A DNA stretch of 64,000 bases, from NCBI GenBank assembly GCA_002337055.1, contig DDFG01000001.1, forward strand, positions 425,870-489,869, written 5' to 3'. This document shows positions 1 through 10,702 of this stretch, one piece after another (positions within the stretch are counted from its first letter, which is position 1; the number at the start of each line of letters is the position of its first letter). Source of the stretch: Betaproteobacteria bacterium UBA1934. Lineage in GTDB: Bacteria; Pseudomonadota; Gammaproteobacteria; Burkholderiales; Rhodocyclaceae. Position numbers and translations under genes: made by a program. The notes beneath the pieces are model-generated. The model had not been told where the DNA came from. It did not search any database and saw only the letters and a program-made list of their open reading frames with translations.

Positions 1-2
1 TG

Positions 3-1883
<1,881 letters not shown>

Positions 1884-1985
1884 ACGGAATGGATTTCGTG
1901 GCTTGGTGTCGGGCTCGGTGGTTGACAGTGTGTGGAAAGGACGAAAATACTCCCGGGCATTGATCACTTTCACTGGCGACGCCCG

Positions 1986-3134
1986 ATGCCCAGTTCGACG
2001 CCCATCAAGACCAAAATGCCCGATCTCGCAAACGCAAAGCGTTATGCGTGGATTGATGCCGCCCGCGGTGTCGCCATTCTCATGGTTATCGCGGTACACG
2101 CGAGCCATGGACTGAAGGGGTACGAATCCTTTACATCCGGAGTATTCGCCTACGGGCATTATGGTGTTCAGCTATTCTTTGTGGCATCGGCCATGACCTT
2201 GTGCATGTCCATGCAGGCGGGCAGTGCACATCGCCATCCGATGCTTGCCTACGCCGCCAGACGGTTTTTCAGAATTGCGCCGATGTATTACTTCGGAATT
2301 GCCTTCTATTATTTCTGGTCAATTGCAAAAAGCTATGTCCAGCAGGGCATTCTCGCGCCATTGCCGCAGTATTCACTACCCAACGTCCTGTTTAACGCAT
2401 TTTTTGTGCATGGCTTTTCGCCCGCTGCCTACAACAGTATTGTTCCTGGGGGTTGGTCGATCGCGGTGGAAATGGTCTTCTATGTGTTTTTCCCGTCGTT
2501 GCTGTGGGCGTATGAGCGTTGCCCGACAAGACGGGCGCTGTTGACCGCCGGGCTGCTGATGGCGAGTTGACTTGGGGTCGCGCTTGTGCAGTGGGTTATG
2601 GGTGATTCGACAGCCAACTCCGATTTTCTGTATTTCAATATTTCCAACCAGTTTCACGTCTTCGTCATCGGCATATACGGCTATTTTCTGCTACCCAGGT
2701 TGCGTGTGCTTCCGGCCGCCGGGTTAGCTGCTTTGGTGCTTGCATGCTGGATGCTGGCCACATTGCTTGCGGATCTTCACGTGTTCAACGGCCGATTCTA
2801 TTCACTGGCTCTTTATGCCCAGTGTTTTGTTTTTCTGGTGGCTTTGCTATCCAGGCTACATTGCGGCACCGGCTGGATGCAGTCGGTTGGACAACGCTCG
2901 TTTTCGATGTATGTGCTTCATTTTTTTGTGATGAACATTGTCGAGTACATCGGAAACGTCAAGTTCCGATTGCTGATCGATGTGCCGGATTTTAAGGCGT
3001 TGCTCCATCTTGCGGTGGCGATTGCTATTACCTACTGGCTTTCTGGATTTACCAAGCGTCATGTCGAAGATCGCTTTATTCGTTTGGGAAAACAGCTGTT
3101 TAAAGGAAAGCAGATGCGTTCGGTCGAAGAGTAG
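1986..3134 (+). pseudogene. Acyltransferase 3 family membrane protein, interrupted by in-frame TGA
   Basis: An OafA/YrhL-like integral membrane acyltransferase, the type that O-acetylates cell-surface glycans. The family opening is clear (YAWIDAARGVAILMVIAVH), followed by about ten hydrophobic segments. The reading frame is broken by TGA at 2568-2570, after residues LLMAS. The same frame continues directly (LGVALVQWVMGD) to the stop at 3134, so this is one nonsense change and not a frameshift. The start is uncertain: ATG at 1986 or 2016, or GTG at 1932. The two halves are 5' and 3' pieces of one gene. Unless TGA is read through, the product loses roughly its last five membrane segments. Confidence 0.85.
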
Positions 3135-3150
3135 CCCCCCAGCTAGATGC

Positions 3151-3184
3151 AAAAAAGGCCACCAACCCGGGCGGGTCGGCGGCC
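3151..3184 (-). terminator. Rho-independent terminator of the lipoprotein gene
   Basis: Read on the minus strand, a GC-rich hairpin (GGCC...ACCCG / CGGGT...GGCC) is followed by six T residues (A run at 3151-3156 on the plus strand). It lies just after the minus-strand lipoprotein stop. The plus-strand side has no T tract, so it should act only on the lipoprotein transcript. Confidence 0.75.
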
Positions 3185-3207
3185 GTGCGAAGCGGTTTGG
3201 CGCGATA

Positions 3208-4671
3208 TCAGGGCAATGTTGTTCCGTTGACTGTTGCGGCAATCAGTTCGGTGTTTGTGGTCGTCGTCGTGCCGATACCCAGGGTCGTCATGGTCGTGTT
3301 CGTTTGCAGCTTGATGGCGGCGATGGCGCGCGCTAGTCCGTTGCCAATCCAACTGGTCGACTCATTGCGTGCATCGACGGAAATTCCCAGAGTGGTCGTG
3401 CGCTGGTTTGTGAGACCCACGAACTTGCAGACGTTCGTAAAGGTGCCGGCGGGAACGGTTACATTCTCCTTCGCCGCAAATGTCACTTCTTCCGTGACGT
3501 CGGTAACGGCGCTAGCCGTGCCGGTGACCGTGAAACGATAAGCATTGGTGACCTTCTGACCCAGGCTGATTGTGCGCGGGTAGCGTGGACGCGGTGAATA
3601 GGTCGTGGTTGTCGTCGCGGCGCCGGTAGCGGGATCGAAGGATTCCGTTCCCATGAGTCCATAATCGCTGGCACCAACGCTGTAGTATGTGCGCGACAGG
3701 ACGCGCCCGTTCTGGGTGACCTCGTGCATCAGTGCCGCTTCACCTTGGAAACTGCCTTCCACGACGCGTAAGGTTTGGGTAGTGGGTGTCTGGGTTGTCG
3801 TGCTTGCGCCCGCCGTATTGGCAACCATGCGGAGCGTGTAGTCCAGATTGTAAGTGCCGCTGGTGATGAGCTCGTTGCACTGTGCGCCAGTTCCGGTGCC
3901 GCCGGCCGAACCACCGCCCCCACCCCCGCCGCTGCCTCCTGAACCGCCGCCGGTGAAGCTGGTTGCCCCCGCGATGAGTTGCGTGCGAACAGCAGCCAGC
4001 GTTGTGTTGTTGGTCGTGAACGCGGTACGCAAAGCCTCCAGGACCAGATCAAATGGATTGCCCGCGATGGCCTGAAACTCGAGCGTCAGGAAATTGGCAA
4101 AGGCGGAGATGTTGACGCCCATGCTCGCTGAAAACTGGCTGACCACATTGGCTGCTGAAGTCAGGTTGGCTGCCGTGAAACTGGTGGTTGTTCCGCCCCC
4201 AGCCGTCCCCACAGATTGGAAGAAAGCGGCGGGATCGGCACGCAGTTGTGCTGCCACAAGCATCTCGCTGAACGTCGTGATGTTGGCGCGGCCTGCCCCC
4301 GGTGCGACGGAATGAAGCACCAAGGTGTTGCTGGCGCCTTTGACCGTGCCACCGGAGAGTTCCAGAATGTATGGCCCGTTCAGGCCGGTCAAGGTGGCGG
4401 TATAGGTGCCGTTCGCATCGGTGCTGATCGTGATTGGGTTGCCACTGGCGCCCTTGACGATCACCGTGCCGCCCACGATGGGTGAGCCGATGGCCGCGAC
4501 GCCCGTGAGCGTGGGCGCGGGGGGCGGCGTGTTGTTGCTGGCGCCCGGATCGCTGCTGCCGCTATCGCCCGAACCGTTGCAGCCTGCCAGCAATGCGATG
4601 AATCCGACCGCCAGCCAGCGCAACGCGCCGGCTCCTACGCGGGAACAGATGCCGCTCGAAAATACTCTCAT
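3208..4671 (-). CDS. Gly-rich surface lipoprotein of unknown function
   Basis: A 487-residue predicted lipoprotein. The ATG at 4671 is chosen because GGAGG sits 7 bases upstream; a longer frame back to 4770 has no such site. The signal sequence ends in a lipobox LLAGC, so the Cys would be lipidated. A carboxypeptidase-regulatory-like beta segment follows (VGGTVIVKGASG, DANGTYTATLTGL), then a helical part, a long Gly/Ser linker near the middle, and a C-terminal beta-rich Thr/Val domain of unknown fold. It is divergent from the ECF sigma/kinase pair across 136 bp, so it may be their regulatory target. I do not recognise a specific function. Confidence 0.75.
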   Translation of the reverse strand: MRVFSSGICSRVGAGALRWLAVGFIALLAGCNGSGDSGSSDPGASNNTPPPAPTLTGVAAIGSPIVGGTVIVKGASGNPITISTDANGTYTATLTGLNGPYILELSGGTVKGASNTLVLHSVAPGAGRANITTFSEMLVAAQLRADPAAFFQSVGTAGGGTTTSFTAANLTSAANVVSQFSASMGVNISAFANFLTLEFQAIAGNPFDLVLEALRTAFTTNNTTLAAVRTQLIAGATSFTGGGSGGSGGGGGGGSAGGTGTGAQCNELITSGTYNLDYTLRMVANTAGASTTTQTPTTQTLRVVEGSFQGEAALMHEVTQNGRVLSRTYYSVGASDYGLMGTESFDPATGAATTTTTYSPRPRYPRTISLGQKVTNAYRFTVTGTASAVTDVTEEVTFAAKENVTVPAGTFTNVCKFVGLTNQRTTTLGISVDARNESTSWIGNGLARAIAAIKLQTNTTMTTLGIGTTTTTNTELIAATVNGTTLP

Positions 4672-4807
4672 GTGAAACCTCCGGATGACTGAAATGAATG
4701 GCTGTCGGCCGGAAAATGATTGCCGGCTTATCAAGTAAGGCAGAAAATGCCCGGCAAATAGCTCATGCAATGCAAAATAAATTGAGCATCCTCAACAGAG
4801 AGTCGAT

Positions 4808-5446
4808 GTGAATACTTGTTCTGAAAGCGAATCGGACGATGGCGCGGAGGGTGGTCGCGGCCCTGCGCAGTCGGGCGCCGCGACCAGCGAGGCGGAGGTT
4901 TTCCCGACTACTCGCGAATTCTCGATGGGTGGGCGCCTTGCCACGGATGAACTCGCACAGGCCATTTACAACGCTTTGAAATCCCGTGCCGGCTCTTTGC
5001 TGCGCGGGGAACGCGAGGGACATACGCTGACCCCGACCGCTCTGGTGCACGAAGCGTACTTGCGCCTGATCGAGTTGGATCGTATCGACTGGAATGATCG
5101 CGTCCATTTTTTTGCGGTAGCGGCGCGCATGATGCGACGGATCCTCGTCAATCACGCGATCGCGCGACGTGCGGAAAAACGTGGAGCTGGTGCGGTACAT
5201 ATCACGCTGGGTGCCCTGGACAATGCGCCAGACGGGTTCCGGGATATCCAGGTGGAGCGCCTCAACGCCGCGCTCGATTGTCTTGAACAGCAGGATGAAC
5301 GTCAGGCGCGTATTGTCGAGCTCAAATACTTCGCCGGTCTTGAGATCGACGAGATCGCTGTGGCGCTTTCCATCTCGCCCGCCACGGTCAAGCGCGACTG
5401 GGCGGTGGCCAAGTTGTGGCTGGCGCGAGAGATGCAGCATGACTAA
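4808..5446 (+). CDS. ECF-type RNA polymerase sigma factor (TIGR02999-like)
   Basis: A 212-residue sigma factor of the ECF group that is commonly encoded beside Ser/Thr kinases. After a low-complexity N-terminus comes region 2 (TPTALVHEAYLRLIELD, FFAVAARMMRRILVNHAIARRAEKR) and then region 4 with a helix-turn-helix (EIDEIAVALSISPATVKRDW, about 178-197). Start is GTG 4808; ATG 4925 would drop the odd N-terminus and still keep all conserved regions. The stop overlaps the start of the kinase gene, so the two are translationally coupled. No anti-sigma factor is seen; in this family the neighbouring kinase is thought to take that signalling role, which here is inference. Confidence 0.88.
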   Translation: MNTCSESESDDGAEGGRGPAQSGAATSEAEVFPTTREFSMGGRLATDELAQAIYNALKSRAGSLLRGEREGHTLTPTALVHEAYLRLIELDRIDWNDRVHFFAVAARMMRRILVNHAIARRAEKRGAGAVHITLGALDNAPDGFRDIQVERLNAALDCLEQQDERQARIVELKYFAGLEIDEIAVALSISPATVKRDWAVAKLWLAREMQHD

Positions 5447-8135
5447 AGGCCGCCATTCCCTCACGGAACTCGAGTGGGAGCGCCTCAAGTCTGCTCTGGC
5501 AGCGGCCCTTGAATCCGCGCCGGACGAACGCGAGCGTGTTCTCGAAGAGGCGCTGGCGGGTTGGGAGCATTTGATGAGTGAAGCCCGATCCCTGCTGGCC
5601 ATGCAGGGATCGGGAGACGTCTGGTTGGAAGGGCAGTCGCTTGGCTGGACCATGCCGGTCGCCGCGAACCGCCAATGGATCGGGCAGCGCATAGGTCCTT
5701 GGCGTCTGGAGCGCGAACTGGGGACCGGCGGGATGGGCGTTGTCTATCTGGCCGAACGCGAGGATGGCCAGTTTCGGGCGCGTGCGGCCGTCAAATTGCT
5801 GCGTCACGGCGCAGACAGTGAATCGCTTTCGGCACGATTTCGCAACGAACGGCAGGTGCTGGCCACCCTGCAACACCCGGGTATCGCCCGCCTGCTCGAT
5901 GGTGGTGTCACCGAGCAGGGGCGGCCTTATCTGGTCATGGAGTATATCGAAGGCGTTCCTATCGACCGCTACAGTGCCGAGCGAGAACTGGGTTTGCGGG
6001 CACGCCTCGGACTTTTTTGTCAGGTCGCCGGCGCGGTACAGTACGCCCATAGCCATCTGGTGGTGCATCGGGATCTGAAGCCAGCCAATATTCTGGTGAC
6101 TGCCCAGGGCGAGGTGAAGTTGCTGGATTTCGGCATTTCCAAGATTCTTGCGCCCGAGATCGCCGCCGTTGCGCTCGAAACTCGCCTAGAACAAGGGCGG
6201 CCGCTGACACCGGGTTATGCCAGTCCCGAACAATTGGCGGGTGATCCCGTCACCACCACAAGCGATATCTATTCACTGGGCGTGTTGTTGCACACGCTGT
6301 TAACCGAGCGTATGCCCAGGCGGCGCGAAGGCCGTCTGTTGAAGCCCAGCGAGTGCGTGCGGTTCTACAGCAGAGAGGAAACGAGCGCTAATCGCCACGG
6401 AGTGGGTAGCCGCGGTTCGCAAGTTGACTCGGCAACCTTGGCGGAAGTCTTGGTAGGTGATCTCGATAGCATCATCCTCATGGCGCTGCGCGACGAGGCC
6501 GTGCATCGATATGCCTCCGCTCAAGCACTGGCGGATGACGTGCGCCGCTATCTTGGCGATCTGCCGGTGCTGGCGCGGCGCAACAGCTTCGGCTACCACC
6601 TGGGCAAGTTCATCCGCCGTCACCGCGTCGCCACCGTAGTCGCAGCAGTGTCGGCGGCAGGATTGTTCGGCACTACACTCATGGCGGTCGATCTGGCACA
6701 AAGGGCGGAAAAGGAGCGTTTGCGGGCGGATCAACGATTCGGCGAGGTGCGCAAGCTTGCCGGTGACATGATCTTCAAACATCACGAAAGTCTGCGAACT
6801 GTACCCGGTGCGAGTGTTGCCCGCGAAGCCCTGCTGAAAGATGCCCTGAATTACCTTGATCGACTGGCGACGGATGCCGGCGACAATCCAGGGCTACAGG
6901 TGGAAATTGCGACAGGCTATATGCAAATTGCGCAGATTCAGGGCGAGGAATTCTCCACCAATCTTGGCAAATTTGCGGAAGCGCGGGCCAATGTGGCGAA
7001 ATCGCTTGCGTTGCTGGAGAAGATCGATTTCGACCAAAACAAGCCACTGGCCGAGGAGCGCAATCTGTTGGGGCAGGCTTACATCGGCTCAGGGATGTTG
7101 GCACTACAGGCAGGCGATGCGCGAGCGGCGCTGGGGTTCTACGAGAAATCCCGTGATTTCTATGCGAAACGGGTTGATGCCGAACCGGATAGCAAGCTCA
7201 ATCTGGAGTGGCTGGCGGCATCGCATTACCGGATCGGTGAGGTCAAGGGCTTTAGCGTACTGCGCTTATCCTTAGGCGAAACCGCAGATGCCAAAAAGCA
7301 CCTGCTGGAAGGGCTGGCACTTCGGGAGCGCATGCTCGCGAAATGGCCGCAAGACGATTATGTCATGCATCAGGTTGCGCAAAGTGTGGGGGCGCTGGGG
7401 CTTTGGCATTGGCATTATGGCAATGCCGACGAAGCAGAGGCCTATCTCGAGCGAACGATCAGGATTCGCGAAGATACGCTTAAGGCGAAACCCGATTTTT
7501 CTCAATACCAGCGTGATATGGTGGCTGCCCAGGTGCGGTTGGCCGATGTACGGTCCGACCACGGTCAACGAGTCAAGGAGGCGATCGATGCGATGCGCGC
7601 CGAAGAACGCCGTGCGGCGGCACTTGCTGAACAGGATCGTGCCGATTTCAATGCGGCGCGCGATCTGACGGGCGTACGGCTGGCATATGTCCGGGTGCTC
7701 CTGCGCGCGGGTAAAGCGCGCGAGGCCGCGCAGTTCGTTGCCGATGCACTGACGCGCACCGAGCCCTCAGTCGGCGGGCAAAATGATTTTTATGCCAGTG
7801 CCCAATGGTTGCAAGCGCTTTTCAACGCCAGCGAGCTCGCCCTTCAGCAGGGCGATGCCGCGCGTGCGCGCAGCTATGCCTCTCGCGCGCAGGAGACGAC
7901 AGCGCGGTTGCTGGAAAATCACGCCAATCACGCCAATATTCGCCTCTTCGTTGCCCAGGCGGATTCACTTCGGATGCGCGCGGAGCTGCTCGCAAAGCCC
8001 GAAAGGGCCTGTTCTGCCGCCCGCGTCGCCTTTGATAATGCGCAGCGGCAGTGGGAAGCCGTGCCCCCAGCGATGATGACGCATCAGGCACGTGCCTTGC
8101 GCGACCGAATGGCAGACGAGATGAAGGCGTGTTGA
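5439..8135 (+). CDS. Membrane Ser/Thr protein kinase with TPR-like C-terminal region
   Basis: An 898-residue Hanks-type kinase. The start is ATG 5439, overlapping the sigma-factor stop; the longer open frame from 5169 runs antisense-like through the sigma gene and is discarded. Kinase elements are the Gly loop GTGGMGVVY, the Lys of AAVKLL (K119), HRDLKPAN (catalytic Asp D212) and DFG (D230). A single membrane segment follows at about 397-418, then a helical-repeat (TPR-like) region to the end that would be periplasmic. This suggests a receptor kinase reading an envelope or periplasmic signal and passing it to the coupled sigma factor. The signal itself is unknown. Confidence 0.9.
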   Translation: MTKGRHSLTELEWERLKSALAAALESAPDERERVLEEALAGWEHLMSEARSLLAMQGSGDVWLEGQSLGWTMPVAANRQWIGQRIGPWRLERELGTGGMGVVYLAEREDGQFRARAAVKLLRHGADSESLSARFRNERQVLATLQHPGIARLLDGGVTEQGRPYLVMEYIEGVPIDRYSAERELGLRARLGLFCQVAGAVQYAHSHLVVHRDLKPANILVTAQGEVKLLDFGISKILAPEIAAVALETRLEQGRPLTPGYASPEQLAGDPVTTTSDIYSLGVLLHTLLTERMPRRREGRLLKPSECVRFYSREETSANRHGVGSRGSQVDSATLAEVLVGDLDSIILMALRDEAVHRYASAQALADDVRRYLGDLPVLARRNSFGYHLGKFIRRHRVATVVAAVSAAGLFGTTLMAVDLAQRAEKERLRADQRFGEVRKLAGDMIFKHHESLRTVPGASVAREALLKDALNYLDRLATDAGDNPGLQVEIATGYMQIAQIQGEEFSTNLGKFAEARANVAKSLALLEKIDFDQNKPLAEERNLLGQAYIGSGMLALQAGDARAALGFYEKSRDFYAKRVDAEPDSKLNLEWLAASHYRIGEVKGFSVLRLSLGETADAKKHLLEGLALRERMLAKWPQDDYVMHQVAQSVGALGLWHWHYGNADEAEAYLERTIRIREDTLKAKPDFSQYQRDMVAAQVRLADVRSDHGQRVKEAIDAMRAEERRAAALAEQDRADFNAARDLTGVRLAYVRVLLRAGKAREAAQFVADALTRTEPSVGGQNDFYASAQWLQALFNASELALQQGDAARARSYASRAQETTARLLENHANHANIRLFVAQADSLRMRAELLAKPERACSAARVAFDNAQRQWEAVPPAMMTHQARALRDRMADEMKAC

Positions 8136-8149
8136 TGCGTAGCGTTGCG

Positions 8150-9085
8150 TCAGCGTCTCAACGACACCGTGGCGACCGCTCCGAGAATGAGTGCGGCTGC
8201 CAGCGCCTCGTTCCAGCCCGGCTGCTCGCCCAGCAATAGCGCGCCGCCGAGGACGCCGATCAGGGGTGTGACGAGTGACGAAAGCGACGACACCGTCACC
8301 GGAACCATCAACACAATGCGGTTCCACGCCCAATAGCAGAACATGAACGCGATGAAGATGTTGTAGACGATTCCCAGGCTGATCCAGATGCCTGGAACGA
8401 CAAGATGCCCGGTTTCCAGGGGTACTGCTGCGATCAGCATTGGCAACCCGCCCAGCAGCATCGTCCAGCCAGTCAGCGCCGTGGTCGGCATGGCTACTGG
8501 CAGACGCTTCATCAACACCACGCCGAGCGCCCAACTCAGCGCGGCGAGCAACATGCAGGCGACGCCCAGAGGCGCTTGCAACATGCCGGTCAGGCTGCCG
8601 CCCATCAGTATGATGACACCCGCCATGCCCAGCACCAGCGCAGCCACTCGCCGAAGAGTCAGTCGCTCACCCAGAATCCACGCCGAGAGCAGCACGCCCC
8701 ATAAGGGCATCGTGTAACCAAGCAGGGCAGCGCGTCCGGAGGGGAGCAGCAGCACGCCGTAGATGGCGGGGATGTTCCAACCTGCGATGTTGAACAGCGC
8801 CAACAACGAAAGACGTCGCCAGCCGCCCGGCGGTACGGCGATGCTGTGGCCACCGAGGCGGGCAATGGCCAGCACGCCCAGTCCTCCCAGAATCAGACAG
8901 AGACCGCGAAAGTACAGTGGGGGCACCTCGGTCAGCACGATCTTCATGATCGGCCAGTTCATTCCCCAGCACAGCGACAGGGCGGCGAGCAGAATGAGCC
9001 CTTGCCGGGGCAGTCGCTCAGTTTGTGAAACCGGTAGGGTGGGCATGGCGAATGGCGTGGCCGGAGGCGGAAAAGCGAGCATCAT
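8150..9085 (-). CDS. DMT-superfamily (EamA) transporter
   Basis: A 311-residue inner-membrane protein with about ten hydrophobic segments in two EamA repeats (first repeat beginning LILLAALSLCWGMNWPIMKIV). Such proteins export amino acids or other small metabolites; the substrate cannot be told from sequence. ATG 9085 is used, with a second ATG directly after it and another at 9046. It runs convergent to the kinase gene, with 14 bp between the stops. Confidence 0.85.
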   Translation of the reverse strand: MMLAFPPPATPFAMPTLPVSQTERLPRQGLILLAALSLCWGMNWPIMKIVLTEVPPLYFRGLCLILGGLGVLAIARLGGHSIAVPPGGWRRLSLLALFNIAGWNIPAIYGVLLLPSGRAALLGYTMPLWGVLLSAWILGERLTLRRVAALVLGMAGVIILMGGSLTGMLQAPLGVACMLLAALSWALGVVLMKRLPVAMPTTALTGWTMLLGGLPMLIAAVPLETGHLVVPGIWISLGIVYNIFIAFMFCYWAWNRIVLMVPVTVSSLSSLVTPLIGVLGGALLLGEQPGWNEALAAALILGAVATVSLRR

Positions 9086-9187
9086 GCCGTACCTGCGCCT
9101 TGCGGCATAGCCCGGAGGGTCTGAATGACTCGCTTCCGGGTGGCTGGAGCCGATAGAATCCGGTTCCGGGAGGTGGGGCGGGAAATA

Positions 9188-9880
9188 ATGCGACAGCAGA
9201 ACAATTTACTTGCGTGGGCAATGGTGCTCGCCACTTCGGGCAGTGCGTTTGCCGAAGCCCCCCTTTTTGTGGATGACGCGGGGGTCATGGACGTGGGCGG
9301 GAAAAAGATGGAGGCGCTCTGGCGGCGGGACAGGAATGCCCGTGGCGGCGAAATCACGTTTGGTGTTGCGCCGCTTCGCGCGCTGGAAATTGGTTTTACG
9401 ATGGCCGGTGACCGTGACCACAAAGCCGGCATGCGCGGGCAGAACAGCGTGCTTGGTTTGAAATGGGTGCCGGTCCAGCAGGATGTGGGGTGGTCATTTG
9501 GCGCGGTCGCCGGATTTGGACGGTTGCAAGTAACCCAGGAAAAGGTTCCCGGCAAGCAGAAGGAAACCGATCTTGCGCTAACAGGGTTGGCGACGTGGCA
9601 ATCGACTTTGGGCCAGGCGTTGCATCTCAACCTTGGCGTCACGCGCGCGCGATTGTCGGGCGGTCACCTCAGCGATGCCGTAGCCTGGGGGATCGCTTGC
9701 GAACAGCCGGCAGGCGAAAAGACCAAATGGCTGGCGGAAATCCACGGCGATTCCCGCACCGCGCCCGATCGGGCGATAGGCGTGCGTTGGCTGGCGATGG
9801 AAGGGTTCAAGCTTTCCGCTCTTATTGGCAGGGGAAACGGCCGCCATTTCGGACAGATCGGTCTGGCGCGGGAATTCTGA
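9188..9880 (+). CDS. Putative small outer-membrane protein
   Basis: A 230-residue exported protein. ATG 9188 gives a clean signal peptide (MRQQNNLLAWAMVLATSG, cleaved after SAFA) and has a purine-rich stretch (GGGAGGTGGGGCGGG) just upstream; the frame is open back to 9125. The rest is rich in alternating hydrophobic/Gly-aromatic strands and ends in Phe (LAREF), as outer-membrane barrels do. It lies just upstream of the Fur-controlled tonB operon but about 180 bp from tonB, so it is probably a separate unit. No named family is recognised. Confidence 0.65.
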   Translation: MRQQNNLLAWAMVLATSGSAFAEAPLFVDDAGVMDVGGKKMEALWRRDRNARGGEITFGVAPLRALEIGFTMAGDRDHKAGMRGQNSVLGLKWVPVQQDVGWSFGAVAGFGRLQVTQEKVPGKQKETDLALTGLATWQSTLGQALHLNLGVTRARLSGGHLSDAVAWGIACEQPAGEKTKWLAEIHGDSRTAPDRAIGVRWLAMEGFKLSALIGRGNGRHFGQIGLAREF

Positions 9881-10001
9881 GACGCCGCGCTGGTTTTGGC
9901 AGGCTGGCACCGCACAAATCCGCATCTGAACGGGCGATCCTCTCTTCCTACACATTTGTTGTGTTCATGCCACGCTGACGTGGATGGATCGATTGTGCAA
10001 C

Positions 10002-10031
10002 TTGTCAATGAGAAGCATTCGCAATTAAAAT
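10002..10031 (+). promoter_or_regulatory. Candidate sigma-70 promoter of the tonB operon
   Basis: TTGTCA at 10002-10007 (-35) and TAAAAT at 10026-10031 (-10, 5 of 6 consensus bases) are separated by 18 bp. The spacing and position, 29 bp before tonB, fit a main promoter, and both elements are overlapped or flanked by the Fur-like boxes. Confidence 0.55.
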
Positions 10032-10045
10032 GCGAATCATTCTCA
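10009..10045. promoter_or_regulatory. Two inverted Fur boxes
   Basis: TGAGAAGCATTCGCA (10009-10023) and TGCGAATCATTCTCA (10031-10045) match the 7-1-7 Fur consensus TGATAATNATTATCA at 10-12 of 14 informative positions each. They are near reverse complements of one another and bracket the -10 element. Fe-Fur bound here would block polymerase, so tonB and the genes behind it should be induced by iron starvation. Confidence 0.7.
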
Positions 10046-10059
10046 TTGGCGAGTTCATC

Positions 10060-10701
10060 ATGTCCGCTGCGACGCTCTCATATTCACAGGCTTTGACACC
10101 GCGCTTGCCGTTACGCGGTGTCGCCGTCGTTGCGTCTATTCATATCGCGCTGATCGCAGTTATCGGACTGAGCACCGGTGAGTCCGTTGTCGAGCCGGTG
10201 ACGGCGCTGTCGGTGAGGATGCTGCCGGTTGCGGACGTCGCGCCGAATGTGCCGCAAGTCAATCCGCCGCAGCCGATGCAAGCACGCACGCACCAGTTGC
10301 CACCGACCCCGATGCTGACCAGCCACGCCTCCGGAACATCGGCGGAGATGGCGCAGGAGTCGCATGTGGCGACGCGCGAAACCCAACCTGGCGAACCGTC
10401 GGTGCCGGAACCCGAGTTCGCCGCGCCGCGCTTCGATGCGGCCTATCTCGACAATCCGGCGCCGACCTATCCACCGCTCTCCCGGCGCCTTGGGGAAGAG
10501 GGCAAGGTGTTGCTGCGCGTGCTGGTCGAGGCGGACGGCCGTCCGGCTCGGATCGAAATCAAGACCGGTAGCGGTTCGGAACGTCTCGATCAGGCGGCCG
10601 AACACGCCGTTCGGCGCTGGCGATTCGTTCCCGCCAAACAAGGTAGCGAGGCCGTGTCGGCCTGGGTTGTCGTCCCCATTACTTTCAATCTGCGAGGCTG
10701 A
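10060..10701 (+). CDS. tonB: Energy transducer TonB
   Basis: A 213-residue TonB. It spans the periplasm and couples the ExbB-ExbD proton-driven motor to outer-membrane receptors. An N-terminal membrane anchor (VVASIHIALIAVIGL) is followed by a Pro-rich linker and the TonB C-terminal domain (YPPLSRRLGEEGKVLLRVLV ... AVRRWRFVPA). ATG 10060 is chosen over the upstream in-frame ATG at 10030, which lies inside the Fur-box/promoter region. The exbB gene starts 1 bp after its stop. The receptor at 16.9 kb is an obvious client. Confidence 0.93.
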   Translation: MSAATLSYSQALTPRLPLRGVAVVASIHIALIAVIGLSTGESVVEPVTALSVRMLPVADVAPNVPQVNPPQPMQARTHQLPPTPMLTSHASGTSAEMAQESHVATRETQPGEPSVPEPEFAAPRFDAAYLDNPAPTYPPLSRRLGEEGKVLLRVLVEADGRPARIEIKTGSGSERLDQAAEHAVRRWRFVPAKQGSEAVSAWVVVPITFNLRG

Positions 10702-10702
10702 T

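Noticed and set aside
3901..3960. Short GC-rich repeat tract in the lipoprotein gene
   Set aside because: It encodes the Gly/Ser linker; it is not a mobile or regulatory repeat, although slippage is possible.
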